Shown: positions 42,335 through 52,313, counted from the first letter of the stretch. The stretch is 64,000 nt of DNA from an uncultured Lachnospiraceae bacterium (GCA_902476265.1 CABSCP010000003.1:111698-175697); one strand, 5' to 3'. Made by a program: numbers and translations. The notes: generated from the sequence alone by a model not told the origin.

Positions 42335-43312
42335 CTATTTTCTTTTCCTGCCGTTTAAGGTATCCACGGCAGACCACAGCAGGGAAAACATCCAGTTTAT
42401 CAACCATGCGGCGCCCGCTGTGATCACCAGCGCCATCGCGCTCTGCAAAATCCGGTTTAAATCCAGGAACTCATTTAATACTCTGTAAAACAGGAACATA
42501 TGCAATAGATACAGCTCCAACGATATCTTTCCCACAGGCGCCATAAATCCGGCTCTTCTCTGAAAGATCCCGGCCGCCTGGATACAGAACAAAGACCAGA
42601 TTCCGGAAGCGATGACGCCGTTGCGGATGGCTGCCGGCTGCTCCAAAGGCACCACCCGATTCTCCAGCCCGGTCTTTACTACCCATACCATTCCCGCCGC
42701 CAGCAAAAGCAACTGCAGCAGACAGCCAAAATCAGCCGCCCGAAGCAGCTTCTTTTCATATTGCGCCAGCAGGATGCCGATCATGAAGGAGATGTTGGAT
42801 ATATACCAGAAGTCCGCCCGCCCCATTTCGACCAGCGCCCAGGAATATCCCAGCAAAGCTGCTGCCAGCAGCGCCATTCTCATCCCCTCTTTCCGGGTGA
42901 GTCTGTAAACCGCAAAAAACAAAATATAAAACAGGAGGATGTTCTGAATAAACCAGTAGTCATGGCCGGTCAGATATTTAAACCAGCCTTCCGCTGTATG
43001 GATCCCTCCGGCATACAATTCGATCAGTCCGGCGATCAGCAGATAAGGCAAATATGTATTTTTCACCCGGTTCCACAAAAAGCTCCATCCGATCCTTTTG
43101 CGGGATACACTTTTCACCAGTCCATAACCGGATACCAGGAAAAAAATATTCACTCCATATACCCCAAGCCGGGTCAGGGCATACCGGAACGTCTCATTGG
43201 AAAGAATCTCCGCATACCATTCCGCATAGTGGGACAGAATTACCATGACAATGGCAATCCCCCGCAGCACAAGGCTTTGTTCCTTTGTCAAAAAAACTTT
43301 TCTTTCTTTCAT
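42335..43312 (-). CDS. Acyltransferase 3 family membrane protein
   Basis: 325 residues with ten predicted membrane helices. The N-terminal active-site region has Arg17 (LRGIAIVMVILSH) and His28, the conserved R/H pair of acyltransferase 3 proteins. These move acyl groups, usually acetyl, across the membrane to surface sugars. There is no fused SGNH domain, but a separate secreted SGNH protein is encoded next. It follows the large polytopic protein gene by 11 bases in the same operon. Confidence 0.9.
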   Translation of the reverse strand: MKERKVFLTKEQSLVLRGIAIVMVILSHYAEWYAEILSNETFRYALTRLGVYGVNIFFLVSGYGLVKSVSRKRIGWSFLWNRVKNTYLPYLLIAGLIELYAGGIHTAEGWFKYLTGHDYWFIQNILLFYILFFAVYRLTRKEGMRMALLAAALLGYSWALVEMGRADFWYISNISFMIGILLAQYEKKLLRAADFGCLLQLLLLAAGMVWVVKTGLENRVVPLEQPAAIRNGVIASGIWSLFCIQAAGIFQRRAGFMAPVGKISLELYLLHMFLFYRVLNEFLDLNRILQSAMALVITAGAAWLINWMFSLLWSAVDTLNGRKRK

Positions 43313-43323
43313 GCCTTCTCCTT

Positions 43324-45435
43324 TTACCAGCGCAGCGCAGCCTGAAGCGTATAATAAAGGGATGGGTTACCCAAAAGCAGGTTCACACTGCTGTCGGTAT
43401 TGATCAGTATCAAAAATAAAAAGGCGGTATGAAGGACTGCCGCTGCCTTCAGCCAGGACAAAAATACCGCATAAATTCCCTTTTCCCGGGCCCATTCTGC
43501 CGCTGCCAAAAGGGCGGGAAACGCCGCCAGAAACAGGCCGAAAGCCATATCTGAACTGTAACGCTGTAAAATCCCGGCGCCCGTTGCGTCCGCCGCGCAG
43601 ATGAATAGTGCCGCCGCTGTAGAAACAGCGGCAAATCCGGCCGCCTTTCTTTTTGCCAGCCGTTTCCGCAGGGAAAACAGGCAAAAGACGGGCCATGTCA
43701 GCATGCTGCACGCAAAAATGCCGCCAAAACAGCTTTCACTGACCATTTTTCCCAGATAATCCGTTTCAATGGACGCGCTTCTTAAATAGGGGAAGGAAGC
43801 TTCCATTCTGGGAGGCTGGAACAGAAAATACCACAATCCATAAAAAATCCGTTCCAGGTTAAAGCCTCTATGGGTCATATCGTTACTGGTCATGCTGTAA
43901 GCCGCCCCGAAATCAAAAGGGGATCCGAACCGCAGGTTATTGTAATACATAATCCCCGCTGCCACCACTGCATAGGGCACAAGAAGCGCCGCTGTTTTCA
44001 GAAAACCGGCTTTTGAAAAAAGAGTCCTTTTGGTAAATACTTCTTCCCAGAACAAAGGCACTGCCAAAAATGCAAACAGTAAAAACTGAGGGCGGCAGCC
44101 TGCAGTCAGCGCCAGGCACAAAGATCCTGCCCCGAACCATAACGCCTTGTATTTCTCTCTGTTGAGTCCTGCCAGATAGAGCCACAATCCCGCTGCAGTG
44201 AACATGAGAGAAGCGGCAATCGGGACATGATAAAGATCCGGCCGCAGCAACAGATAAAAATAAGAACTGCCGGCTGTCAGCATTCCCACGCCGATCCCCC
44301 AGAAATAAAAAGGCGCTTTGGGAAAAAAACGTTTCATCAGTTCATACACCAGTCCGGCCGAAGCGAGAATAAATCCGGCAAAGAAAACGAATACGGCCAG
44401 GTAATTGGGCAGATCCCTTCCTGTCAGAATGTAATAGGGAAAGTATAATAAAAGTTCCGGCACAATCCCGAAATACACATAATAGTTTCCGTCGTAATAA
44501 GCATAGTCCGCCTGATAGGGGATTCCGTTTGCCTGCAGGTAAATCGTGTCATAAGGGTTTTCCACCTCCAGAAGCCGGGCATCCGCTTCCCCCACACTGA
44601 CCCTTTTGTTGCTCAAAAAAACGGCAAGTTCCTGATACTGGGCATGATGAAGCGCCAGGTTTTTCTGACAGGCCGGATTGGCCCTGACAAAAAAAGCGGC
44701 CCCGCAAAGCAGGCTCAGGGTAAATACAGCCACGGCGGCACGCCGTTTCTTTTGCCCCCGGACATTCCCTGTCTCCGCCAGGAAAGCCGTACAGTGGAAC
44801 CGGCTTTTTCCCCGCAGAATAAAGAAAAATCCCAACACTGCATATAATACCAGCATCCGCACCGGCCGGAACACAAAGGGCATTCTGCCGTTTAAAGTGA
44901 GCCCTTCGATCCGGCACACCAGCTCGCCCATCTCTCCCGCAGCGGCATTTCCCGCCCTGTCCGCCGTCTCCAGGCGCAGATAAAGATTCTTTACTTTTCC
45001 GTAGGGATAGATCTTCATCCGGCCGTTTTGAGGCACATCCCTCAAAAGAACCCTGCCGTTCCCCATCCGGTACACATAACGGTTTCCTTCATCCTGGGCA
45101 AAAATTTCCGCCTTTATCTGATATCCTTCGGGGATGTCAATATCCAGCTTTAGCCTGTCCACTTTCCTGTCCAGGTCCCGCAGCCGGATCAAAAGGGATC
45201 CGTCCGGCACATGGATATATCCGGATTCATCCCCATAAGCTCCGGAATTTTCATCCGCTGGGGCCGTTTCCATATCTTCCATAGAGACATAGCTGTATAT
45301 CGTCTCCATTTCTTCCGTCATTTTCTCCCCCTTTTGCGTCAATGTCCCCCAAAAGGAGGCCTGACACAGGGTCATTTCCAGCAGCAGCGCCGCAAGCAGC
45401 AGCAAGACCGCCGGTTTACTTTTTCCAAGGTGCAT
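43324..45435 (-). CDS. Polytopic membrane protein, probable GT-C-type glycosyltransferase
   Basis: 703 residues. After a signal-anchor helix (about 8-28) there is an extracytoplasmic beta-rich domain (about 60-185) with RLKLDIDIPEGYQIKAEIF. At least ten membrane helices follow from about 195. The multi-helix architecture and loops such as GRDLPNYLAVF and DLYHVPIAASLMF resemble GT-C transferases that use lipid-linked sugars, but no diagnostic DD/DE motif was secured, so the call is tentative. It is the first gene of the four-gene envelope operon with the acyltransferase and SGNH hydrolase. Confidence 0.6.
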   Translation of the reverse strand: MHLGKSKPAVLLLLAALLLEMTLCQASFWGTLTQKGEKMTEEMETIYSYVSMEDMETAPADENSGAYGDESGYIHVPDGSLLIRLRDLDRKVDRLKLDIDIPEGYQIKAEIFAQDEGNRYVYRMGNGRVLLRDVPQNGRMKIYPYGKVKNLYLRLETADRAGNAAAGEMGELVCRIEGLTLNGRMPFVFRPVRMLVLYAVLGFFFILRGKSRFHCTAFLAETGNVRGQKKRRAAVAVFTLSLLCGAAFFVRANPACQKNLALHHAQYQELAVFLSNKRVSVGEADARLLEVENPYDTIYLQANGIPYQADYAYYDGNYYVYFGIVPELLLYFPYYILTGRDLPNYLAVFVFFAGFILASAGLVYELMKRFFPKAPFYFWGIGVGMLTAGSSYFYLLLRPDLYHVPIAASLMFTAAGLWLYLAGLNREKYKALWFGAGSLCLALTAGCRPQFLLFAFLAVPLFWEEVFTKRTLFSKAGFLKTAALLVPYAVVAAGIMYYNNLRFGSPFDFGAAYSMTSNDMTHRGFNLERIFYGLWYFLFQPPRMEASFPYLRSASIETDYLGKMVSESCFGGIFACSMLTWPVFCLFSLRKRLAKRKAAGFAAVSTAAALFICAADATGAGILQRYSSDMAFGLFLAAFPALLAAAEWAREKGIYAVFLSWLKAAAVLHTAFLFLILINTDSSVNLLLGNPSLYYTLQAALRW

Positions 45436-45560
45436 ATCCGCCCTCTCCTGTCCGTTTCAGCGTTATCCCGCCAATGATTCTTACTCATTTTATATTAAAT
45501 ACCTTCGTAATGCAACCGCCGGAACGTTTCTCTTTTTATTTCTCCGGCCAAAAATGCCGA

Positions 45561-45602
45561 AAAAAGTGAAAAGCCCTGCATCACTGCAAGGCTTTCACTT
45601 TT
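45561..45602 (-). terminator. Terminator of the PfkB-type kinase / recJ operon
   Basis: AAAAGTGAAAAGCCCTGCA (45562-45580) pairs with TGCAAGGCTTTCACTTTT (45585-45602) around TCAC. Runs of A and T on both flanks allow activity on the minus strand. It lies about 120 bases after the kinase stop, in a stretch (45603-45724) that also holds a small GATAGT/ACTATC hairpin. Confidence 0.85.
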
Positions 45603-45724
45603 CTTATGAGGGGGGAGATAGTGAGTTGTTCAACTATCTGAGTATAGGATAACCGAGAATTGTGATCAAATTGTGTACAATCTATGAAAAACTTCTAAAA
45701 AGTTCTTAAATCCGAATGAAGATT

Positions 45725-46672
45725 TTATAACCCGGAAATTATGCTTCCAAGCTCCCTGACTTCCACACTCCTCAAAAGCTCCTGGGCGTATTCCTGCGGA
45801 ATGCTCCCGCTTTCCAGGGTTGTGGCGTTCGCCGCGGACAATGCCACCGCTTTCTTCAGCATGATTTCCATGCTGTCCCCATCCAGAATCGACATGGCAA
45901 AAGAAGCGCAGGCGCTGTCGCCGCAGCCTACCGTATTGACCGCCTTCACCTTCGGCGCTTTTGCAAACAGCCTGCGCCCTTCTCCAAACAGATACATTCC
46001 CTCTTCTCCTGCCGACACCGCCACATAAGAAATATCTTTCTTCAAAAGAGGTTCTGCCGCCTCCAGGATATCCCTGTGAGACACACATCTGTGCCCCGCC
46101 AGAAATTCCAGTTCCCTTACGTTCGGTTTGATCAGCCAGGGGCCTGCCTCCACCCCCGCCGCCAGCACTTCACGGCTGGAATCCAAAATCACTTTCTTAT
46201 CATAATTTTTAGCGATGTCGATAAGTTCTGCATAAATATCATCCAAAAGCCCCGGCGCCGCGCTTCCGGATATCACCGCCAGATCGCACCGCCTGACCAG
46301 CTCCCTGAACTTTCCAAAGAAAACCAGCCGTTCTTCCGGGCTGATCTGAGGGCCCGGCTCCAGGATCTCCGTCACCGTGCCGTTGTCGGAAACCACGTTC
46401 ATGCTGCAGCGGGTATCCCCCTGGGTTTTGACGAATGCGCAGTCAATTCCCATCTCTCTGAGCCTTTCTTCGATCCAACGGCCTGTGTAGCCGCCCAGAA
46501 ATCCCGTGGCAGTCACCGGGCAGGCGTACTGACAGAGGATTTTGCTCACATTAATCCCTTTCCCGCCGGGAATATTTTCCATGCTTTCCATCCGGTTCAC
46601 CTGTCCCGGCTTCCATTCTTTCGTGAGATACGTTTTGTCGATTGCCGGATTTAAAGTCACTGTCAGAATCAT
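45725..46672 (-). CDS. 1-phosphofructokinase-family hexose kinase
   Basis: 315-residue PfkB-family sugar-phosphate kinase of the FruK/LacC branch. It begins ILTVTLNPAIDKTY, typical for 1-phosphofructokinase and tagatose-6-phosphate kinase, and has IPGGKGINVSKIL near residue 35 and the catalytic motif NTVGCGDSACASF with Asp252. It is cytoplasmic and phosphorylates fructose-1-phosphate or a related sugar phosphate. No fru PTS gene is adjacent. It lies 21 bases after recJ, the last gene of that unit. Which substrate is used cannot be settled from sequence. Confidence 0.85.
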   Translation of the reverse strand: MILTVTLNPAIDKTYLTKEWKPGQVNRMESMENIPGGKGINVSKILCQYACPVTATGFLGGYTGRWIEERLREMGIDCAFVKTQGDTRCSMNVVSDNGTVTEILEPGPQISPEERLVFFGKFRELVRRCDLAVISGSAAPGLLDDIYAELIDIAKNYDKKVILDSSREVLAAGVEAGPWLIKPNVRELEFLAGHRCVSHRDILEAAEPLLKKDISYVAVSAGEEGMYLFGEGRRLFAKAPKVKAVNTVGCGDSACASFAMSILDGDSMEIMLKKAVALSAANATTLESGSIPQEYAQELLRSVEVRELGSIISGL

Positions 46673-46693
46673 ATCGTCCCCTCCTCCTGTCCT

Positions 46694-48499
46694 TTACATG
46701 TATTGCTGCATCACCAGCTGCAGCCTGGTATTTCCCTGCCAGGTATTGATTCCCGGATAGTAAACCACATTAAATTTAAGACCGCCGCCTCTGCCCTCAT
46801 AGAGCTGTTTTACGGCATCCTCTCCGTATTTCTCCGCGGCATAGGCGTCAAAACTGTCCCTGCCGCCGAAATACATCATTTCCCATCTTTTATCCTGATC
46901 ATCCATCACCGTAAAGCGGATGGCGTTTCCTGTTTTCCCAAGGGCCCTGGCGGACACGAACAGCAGCGCCTTTTGCGCGAACACCGGTTTCGGATTTCCC
47001 GTTCCGAAGGGCTCCAAAAGTTCCAGTTCCTCTACCAGTCCAAAGCTCACATGAGATACCGGCATGGGCACGTCTATATGGACCCGCTCCTGCATATCCT
47101 CTTCCGTCAGCGTACAAATGAAATTGATCTGTTGACGGAATGCTTCCACATCCTCCTCCCGCATGGACAGTCCCGCCGCCATCCGGTGGCCTCCGTATTT
47201 CGTGAAGAAATGTTTGCATTTGGTCATTTCCTCATAAATATGATAGCCTTCGATGGAACGAGCGCTTCCTTTTACGCCCTCTTCTCCCCGGGTCAGCACA
47301 AAAACAGGTTTATAGTACCGTTCCCGGATCCGGCCGGCAATGATGCCTGCAATACTCTCATGGCATTCGGGAAGAAATACCACCAGCACCCGGTCTTCTT
47401 TCAAAGGGCCTTCTTCGATCATCTCCACTGCCTTCGCCACATAATTTTCGGTCATTTCCTTGCGGCTGTCGTTGAGCTGTTTCAAAAATGCGGCTTGAGG
47501 GACCGCCTCTTCCCGGCTTTTCGACTCCAGCATAGAAAGCGCCCTTGCCGCGCTGTCCAGCCTTCCCGATGCATTCAGGCAGGGGCCCAGCACAAAACCC
47601 AGATGAAAAGCCGCCAGCTTTTTCCCCTGCTGTCCCGGCAGGATTCCGTTCACTTCCATCAGCGCCTTCAACCCTTCATTTTGGCTGTCCTGCATCAGGC
47701 CGAGACCATGCTTCACCAAAATCCGGTTTTCATCCTGCAGCTGCATCACATCACAGACTGTGGCAAAGGCAGCAAATTCCAGAAGCTCTTCCAGAACCCC
47801 CCTGCCCTTTCCGTCCTGTATTTCCCCGAGAGCGGGCAGCCCGTAACTTCTAAAAATCTCCTGCATCAGTTTAAAAGCCACTACAGCCCCGCAGATTTCC
47901 TTAAAAGGATACCGGTCCCCGGGCTGTTTAGGATCGATCACCACATCGGCGGGCGGAAGCAGATAGGTTTTCGTTCCGTCTTCTGCCTCTTCAAAAGGCA
48001 CTTCATGATGGTCTGTCACAATCACTGTTATGCCGTAGCTTTTTGCCAGCGCGATCTGTTCTGCAGCGGCAATCCCGTTATCGCAGGTCAAAATGGTATC
48101 GATGCCGTCCCGGTATGCTTCCTCCACCAGATGTTCATTCAGCCCATAGCCGTCCTTCATTCTGTGGGGAATCGCCGTGTCCACCTTAGCATGGCAGCTT
48201 TCCAGTCCTTTTTTCAAAATATAGGTGGAGCATACTCCATCTGCATCATAGTCACCGATCACCCGGATGGGCGCATTTGCCGCTATCTTCGTTCTCAGAA
48301 GCGCCACCGCCTGCTCCATCCCCTTCAAAAGCCGGGGATCATACAGTTCTTTTATCGTCCCATGAAGATACTTTTCAATCGCTTCCTCTCCTATTATATC
48401 ACGATTTCTGATCACCCGTGCCAAAACCGGACTGATTCCGAATTTTTCTGCAATCCCGTAAAAGTCAGCCTTCTTGGCTGCCACAAACCATTTTGCCAT
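46694..48499 (-). CDS. recJ: Single-stranded-DNA-specific exonuclease RecJ
   Basis: 5'-3' single-strand DNA exonuclease acting in recombination and repair. It has 601 residues from ATG 48499 (MAKWFVAAKKADFYG); the frame extends upstream but without a good start. The DHH phosphoesterase core has VIGDYDADGVCSTY near residue 80, CDNGIAA near 140 and VTDHHEVPFE near 165. DHHA1 follows with GGHRMAAGLS near 435, and an OB-like C-terminal region. The length matches the Firmicutes family. It follows secDF by about 130 bases in the same direction. Confidence 0.95.
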   Translation of the reverse strand: MAKWFVAAKKADFYGIAEKFGISPVLARVIRNRDIIGEEAIEKYLHGTIKELYDPRLLKGMEQAVALLRTKIAANAPIRVIGDYDADGVCSTYILKKGLESCHAKVDTAIPHRMKDGYGLNEHLVEEAYRDGIDTILTCDNGIAAAEQIALAKSYGITVIVTDHHEVPFEEAEDGTKTYLLPPADVVIDPKQPGDRYPFKEICGAVVAFKLMQEIFRSYGLPALGEIQDGKGRGVLEELLEFAAFATVCDVMQLQDENRILVKHGLGLMQDSQNEGLKALMEVNGILPGQQGKKLAAFHLGFVLGPCLNASGRLDSAARALSMLESKSREEAVPQAAFLKQLNDSRKEMTENYVAKAVEMIEEGPLKEDRVLVVFLPECHESIAGIIAGRIRERYYKPVFVLTRGEEGVKGSARSIEGYHIYEEMTKCKHFFTKYGGHRMAAGLSMREEDVEAFRQQINFICTLTEEDMQERVHIDVPMPVSHVSFGLVEELELLEPFGTGNPKPVFAQKALLFVSARALGKTGNAIRFTVMDDQDKRWEMMYFGGRDSFDAYAAEKYGEDAVKQLYEGRGGGLKFNVVYYPGINTWQGNTRLQLVMQQYM

Positions 48500-48626
48500 T
48501 TTCCATCGTCCTTTTGTATAAAGTGCTATTTCTACGGTACAAAAACCGGGGGCCGCAATCATGCGGTTCCCCCGGCCTGTTCTTCGCAGAAAGTTTAAAA
48601 AGCCAGCTTTCTGTACTGTTCATTCT

Positions 48627-50822
48627 TTATTTTGCCGCTTTTTTTGCTGCTTTTCCCTTTTTATCCGTAACCTTTTCTTTTTTCACAAATTTAGTTCTCA
48701 TGATATACCACATGGAACCGGTCAGGCATACGGAAGAATATGTGCCGCACACGATACCTACCATCAGGGGAAGTGCAAATTCTTTGATGCTGGAAACACC
48801 CAGAACATAAAGCACAGCGACCATGACGAAGGTGGTCAGGGATGTAAAAATACTTCTTGTCAGCGTCTGTGAAATGCTCTTGTTCACCAGTTCCTGCAGT
48901 TCTTCCCTGCTGCCGCCCATCTGCAGGTTCTCACGGATACGGTCGAAGATAACGATGGTCGCATTGATGGAATAACCTACAATCGTCAGCATACATGCGA
49001 TGAAGGTATTGCCCACGGACACTCTCGCGACGGCATAAAATGCCAGTACCACCAGAACGTCATGCAGAAGCGCCGCTACGCTGCTGGCGCCGAAACGAAC
49101 ATCCTTAAACCGCAGCCAGATATAAATCAGCATACAAACGGTAGACACCAGCACTGCCAGGAACGCTCCTGACTTCATTTCGCTGCTGATCGTGGAGCTG
49201 ATGTTCTCGGCCGTAATCTTCTCTTTTTCCACCCCAAACTGCTCTACCAGCGTATTGTCCAGTTCTTCTCTCTGATCAACGGTCAGATTTCTGGTCTTGA
49301 AGATCACTTCGTTGGTTCCCTGTACCTTCTGTGTCTGTACATTGGGATCACCGCTGATCTTCTCGATCATGGGAACCACATCGGCATCCAGTTCTTCGAT
49401 ACTCATATCTTCATTGAAGGTCACATTAGTGGAAGTGCCGCCCTTAAACTCCAGGCTGTAATTGAGGATTTCCCCGTTCTTTGACTTATTCACTCCCATG
49501 AATACAAAGCCGGCAATGATCACAGCGCCGGAAATAACGAAAAATACTGCTTTTTTGGAAAGAAAGTTGATCGGCTTTCTCTCTTTTGTGCGCCCATAGA
49601 ATTTTTCATTCTGGAAACCGATGGCGTAGAACGCGTTCAAAATCAACTTGGTCACCACCAGGGCAGTAAACATGGATACCACAATACCTAAAGCCAGCGT
49701 CTGTGCAAAGCCTTTGATCGTGCCGGTTCCCATAAAGCCAAGGACAGCGGCGGCGATCAGTGTCGTCACATTGCCGTCGATGATAGCGGAAAGGGCCTTC
49801 TGGAAGCCGATCTTAATTGCGGATTTCACCGTTTTTCCGGTGGCGATCTCCTCCCGGATACGGGCAAAAATAATCACGTTTGCGTCAACCGCCATACCGA
49901 TGGACAGGATGATACCTGCGATACCGGGCAGGGTCAGCGTAATATCAAATCCGTTCAGTAAAAGGATCATCATCGCCGTATACAGGCAAAGCGCAAGGGA
50001 ACTCGCCACGCCCGGGATCCAGTAAACCGCGATCATGAAAATGATGACGATTCCCATACCGATGGCACCCGCCATAAGGCTGGTTTTAATGGCAGCACTT
50101 CCCAGCTGCGCGCCCACTACGTTGGAACGCAGTTCCTGCAGCTGCAGCTTCAGGCCGCCGATCCGGATGGTGGAAGCCAGATTTTCGGCTTCTTCAAAAG
50201 AAGCCATTCCGTTGATCACTGCATGTCCGTCGGTAATTTCCGCCTGTACGCTGGGATAGCTGATCACCTGATTATCATAAACGATGTAAATGACATCATG
50301 GTTGGGGAAAGCAGCCTTTGTCGCTTCCGCAAATTTCTTGGTGCCTTCTGCCGTCATGGTCAGGGAAACTACCGCTTCCTGATTGCCCATGCTGTTCTGC
50401 TGATAGCCGGCCTGCGCATCCGCCACGTCGGTACCTGTCAGCACCTCATTGCCGTCCTTGTCCAAAAACACGAGGGAACCGGGCTTGCCCAGTTCTTCCA
50501 GGATTGCATTCGCATCGGAAACACCGGGAATTTCGATGTTGATACGGTCGCCGCCCTCCTGATAAACCTGCGCTTCGGTGGAATAATTTTCCACACGCTT
50601 CTGCAGTTTGAAAATGGTATCGCTCATGTCCTCTGCACTGGGCGTCCCTTCTCCCACCACCTCATAGGTGATGCTGACACCGCCTGCCAGATCAAGGCCC
50701 TGCTTGATATTGGCTGCGGACCCTGTCTTGCCCGAATCCAGCCCGAATACGGCCACATATGTGAAACCGATCAGCGCCAGAACCGCAGCAATCAGGGTAA
50801 TAATACCTTTTTTCCTGTTCAT
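48627..50822 (-). CDS. secDF: Fused protein translocase subunits SecD and SecF
   Basis: 731-residue fusion that uses the proton gradient to help pull secreted proteins through SecYEG. The SecD half (1-430) has a first helix, a periplasmic-type domain with QGLDLAGGVSITYEV, and helices including GIVVSMFTALVVTK. The SecF half starts near 440 with KPINFLSKKAVFFV and contains LEFKGGTSTNVTF and a five-helix bundle (GYSINATIVIFDRIREN). The open frame starts earlier, but ATG 50822 has AAGGAG upstream and begins MNRKKGIITLIA. It follows scfB by 14 bases, a gene order seen in many Clostridia. Confidence 0.96.
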   Translation of the reverse strand: MNRKKGIITLIAAVLALIGFTYVAVFGLDSGKTGSAANIKQGLDLAGGVSITYEVVGEGTPSAEDMSDTIFKLQKRVENYSTEAQVYQEGGDRINIEIPGVSDANAILEELGKPGSLVFLDKDGNEVLTGTDVADAQAGYQQNSMGNQEAVVSLTMTAEGTKKFAEATKAAFPNHDVIYIVYDNQVISYPSVQAEITDGHAVINGMASFEEAENLASTIRIGGLKLQLQELRSNVVGAQLGSAAIKTSLMAGAIGMGIVIIFMIAVYWIPGVASSLALCLYTAMMILLLNGFDITLTLPGIAGIILSIGMAVDANVIIFARIREEIATGKTVKSAIKIGFQKALSAIIDGNVTTLIAAAVLGFMGTGTIKGFAQTLALGIVVSMFTALVVTKLILNAFYAIGFQNEKFYGRTKERKPINFLSKKAVFFVISGAVIIAGFVFMGVNKSKNGEILNYSLEFKGGTSTNVTFNEDMSIEELDADVVPMIEKISGDPNVQTQKVQGTNEVIFKTRNLTVDQREELDNTLVEQFGVEKEKITAENISSTISSEMKSGAFLAVLVSTVCMLIYIWLRFKDVRFGASSVAALLHDVLVVLAFYAVARVSVGNTFIACMLTIVGYSINATIVIFDRIRENLQMGGSREELQELVNKSISQTLTRSIFTSLTTFVMVAVLYVLGVSSIKEFALPLMVGIVCGTYSSVCLTGSMWYIMRTKFVKKEKVTDKKGKAAKKAAK

Positions 50823-50836
50823 TTTTTCAGTTCTCC

Positions 50837-52228
50837 TTATTCTTCTTCCTCGGCCAGTGCCGCTTTTATCATAATCGCGCATTCCACGCGTTTTTTCTGC
50901 AGTTCACATCCCAGATCATAGGCATCGTTGATGTTACCGTGACAGTGATAGGAGTTGGCCGCACAGCCGCCGCTGCAGTAAAATTTGGCAAAACAGTTCC
51001 GACACTTTTCCTTGGCATACACATTGCAGCATTTGAACTCGTCCACAATGTCCTTTCGCAGGATGCCTTCCTCCACGTTGCCCAGCAGGAACTTTTCATT
51101 TCCTACAAACTGATGACAGGGATAAAGATCGCCCCAGGGTGTCACCGCCAGATATTCCGTGCCTGAACCGCAGCCGGAAAGCCGCTTTGCCACGCAGGGG
51201 CCGCCGCTTAAATCGATCATGAAATGGAAGAAGTTCACCCCTCTGCCCTCTTTATGACGTTTTAAAAGTTCCGCAGCAAGTTTATCGTACTCCGCCAAAA
51301 GCCCGGGAATATCTTCCTCCTGGAGTGCGTAAGGCTCCTTCGGATCCGCCACCACAGGCTCCACGGAAATCTGCTCAAATCCCAGGTCTGCCAGATGCTT
51401 CACATCTTCCGAAAAATCCAGATTGTTGCGGGTGAAAGTACCGCGCACATAATAATTCATCTGGTCCCGGCTTTCCGCCACCTTCTTAAACTTGGGAACG
51501 ATCAGGTCATAGCTGCCCTGTCCTCCCCGGAAAGGACGCATCTTATCATGCACTTCCCGGCGCCCGTCAATGCTGAGTACCACATTGCTCATTTCCCTGT
51601 TTGCAAATTCCATCACTTCATCATCCAGAAGCACGCCGTTTGTGGTCAGTGTAAAGCGGAATTTCTTGTGATGGGGCTCCTCCAGACTTCTGCCATAGGC
51701 CACAAGATCTTTCACCACCTGCCAGTTCATCAGCGGTTCTCCGCCGAAAAAGTCCACTTCCAGATTCACTCGGTTTCCGGAGTTGGCCACCAGAAAATCC
51801 AGTGCCTTTTTTCCCACTTCAAAACTCATCAGCGCTCTTCTGCCGTGGTACTCCCCTTCTTCCGCGAAGCAGTACCGGCATGCCAGGTTACAATCATGGG
51901 CGATATGCAGGCAAAGCGCCTTGACCACGGTTTCCCTGTTCTTGAATTGATCGATGTAGTTTTCGTAGATATCCTCGGTAAAAAGGGTGCCTTCCTCCGC
52001 TAAGGTGAGAATCTCGGCAACGGCCTCTCTGACTTCCTCATGGGGATATTCCAGCTTCTGACAGGCCGCCACAGCCGCCGTCACCGTATCCAGATCCCGG
52101 ATGCCTTCTTTCACCAGCTGTTCTGCCAGAGGAATCACATCATATACCACATCGTCCACAACATGGATGCTGCCGCTGTTGACATCCATCACAATATTGT
52201 AGCCGTTATTCTTATACTGGTGTATCAC
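50837..52228 (-). CDS. scfB: SCIFF radical SAM/SPASM maturase
   Basis: 463-residue radical S-adenosylmethionine enzyme that installs thioether crosslinks in the SCIFF peptide. The radical SAM cluster is Cys113, Cys117 and Cys120 in CNLACRYCFAE. The C-terminal SPASM region carries further iron-sulfur ligands in CGSGTEYLAV, PCHQFVG, CCNVYAKEKCRNCFAKFYCSGGC. The N-terminal part (1-100) has the RiPP recognition-like domain. It lies directly downstream of the precursor gene, separated by a hairpin, and upstream of secDF. Confidence 0.96.
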   Translation of the reverse strand: MIHQYKNNGYNIVMDVNSGSIHVVDDVVYDVIPLAEQLVKEGIRDLDTVTAAVAACQKLEYPHEEVREAVAEILTLAEEGTLFTEDIYENYIDQFKNRETVVKALCLHIAHDCNLACRYCFAEEGEYHGRRALMSFEVGKKALDFLVANSGNRVNLEVDFFGGEPLMNWQVVKDLVAYGRSLEEPHHKKFRFTLTTNGVLLDDEVMEFANREMSNVVLSIDGRREVHDKMRPFRGGQGSYDLIVPKFKKVAESRDQMNYYVRGTFTRNNLDFSEDVKHLADLGFEQISVEPVVADPKEPYALQEEDIPGLLAEYDKLAAELLKRHKEGRGVNFFHFMIDLSGGPCVAKRLSGCGSGTEYLAVTPWGDLYPCHQFVGNEKFLLGNVEEGILRKDIVDEFKCCNVYAKEKCRNCFAKFYCSGGCAANSYHCHGNINDAYDLGCELQKKRVECAIMIKAALAEEEE

Positions 52229-52268
52229 GCGTATCTTATCCTTTCCTGTTTCTTCATAAACGCATAAT

Positions 52269-52292
52269 AAGCAGCGATGGTCATCGCTGCTT
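52269..52292 (-). other. Intercistronic hairpin between scfA and scfB
   Basis: AAGCAGCGATG (52269-52279) and CATCGCTGCTT (52282-52292) form an 11-base perfect inverted repeat 21 bases after the scfA stop. There is no T run, so it is likely an RNA stability or partial-termination element giving more precursor than maturase. Confidence 0.75.
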
Positions 52293-52313
52293 ATAAACCG
52301 CTTCTTTGTCTGC

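Noticed and set aside
46703..48598. Plus-strand open frame of 631 codons opposite recJ
   Set aside because: It is a shadow of recJ in the antisense frame. The composition is rich in His, Arg and Pro without domain signatures, it has no convincing ribosome-binding site, and recJ on the other strand is unmistakable.
50823..50882. Upstream extension of secDF into scfB
   Set aside because: The 20 extra codons are arginine-rich and overlap the scfB 3' end; ATG 50822 has a proper ribosome-binding site and begins the expected membrane helix.
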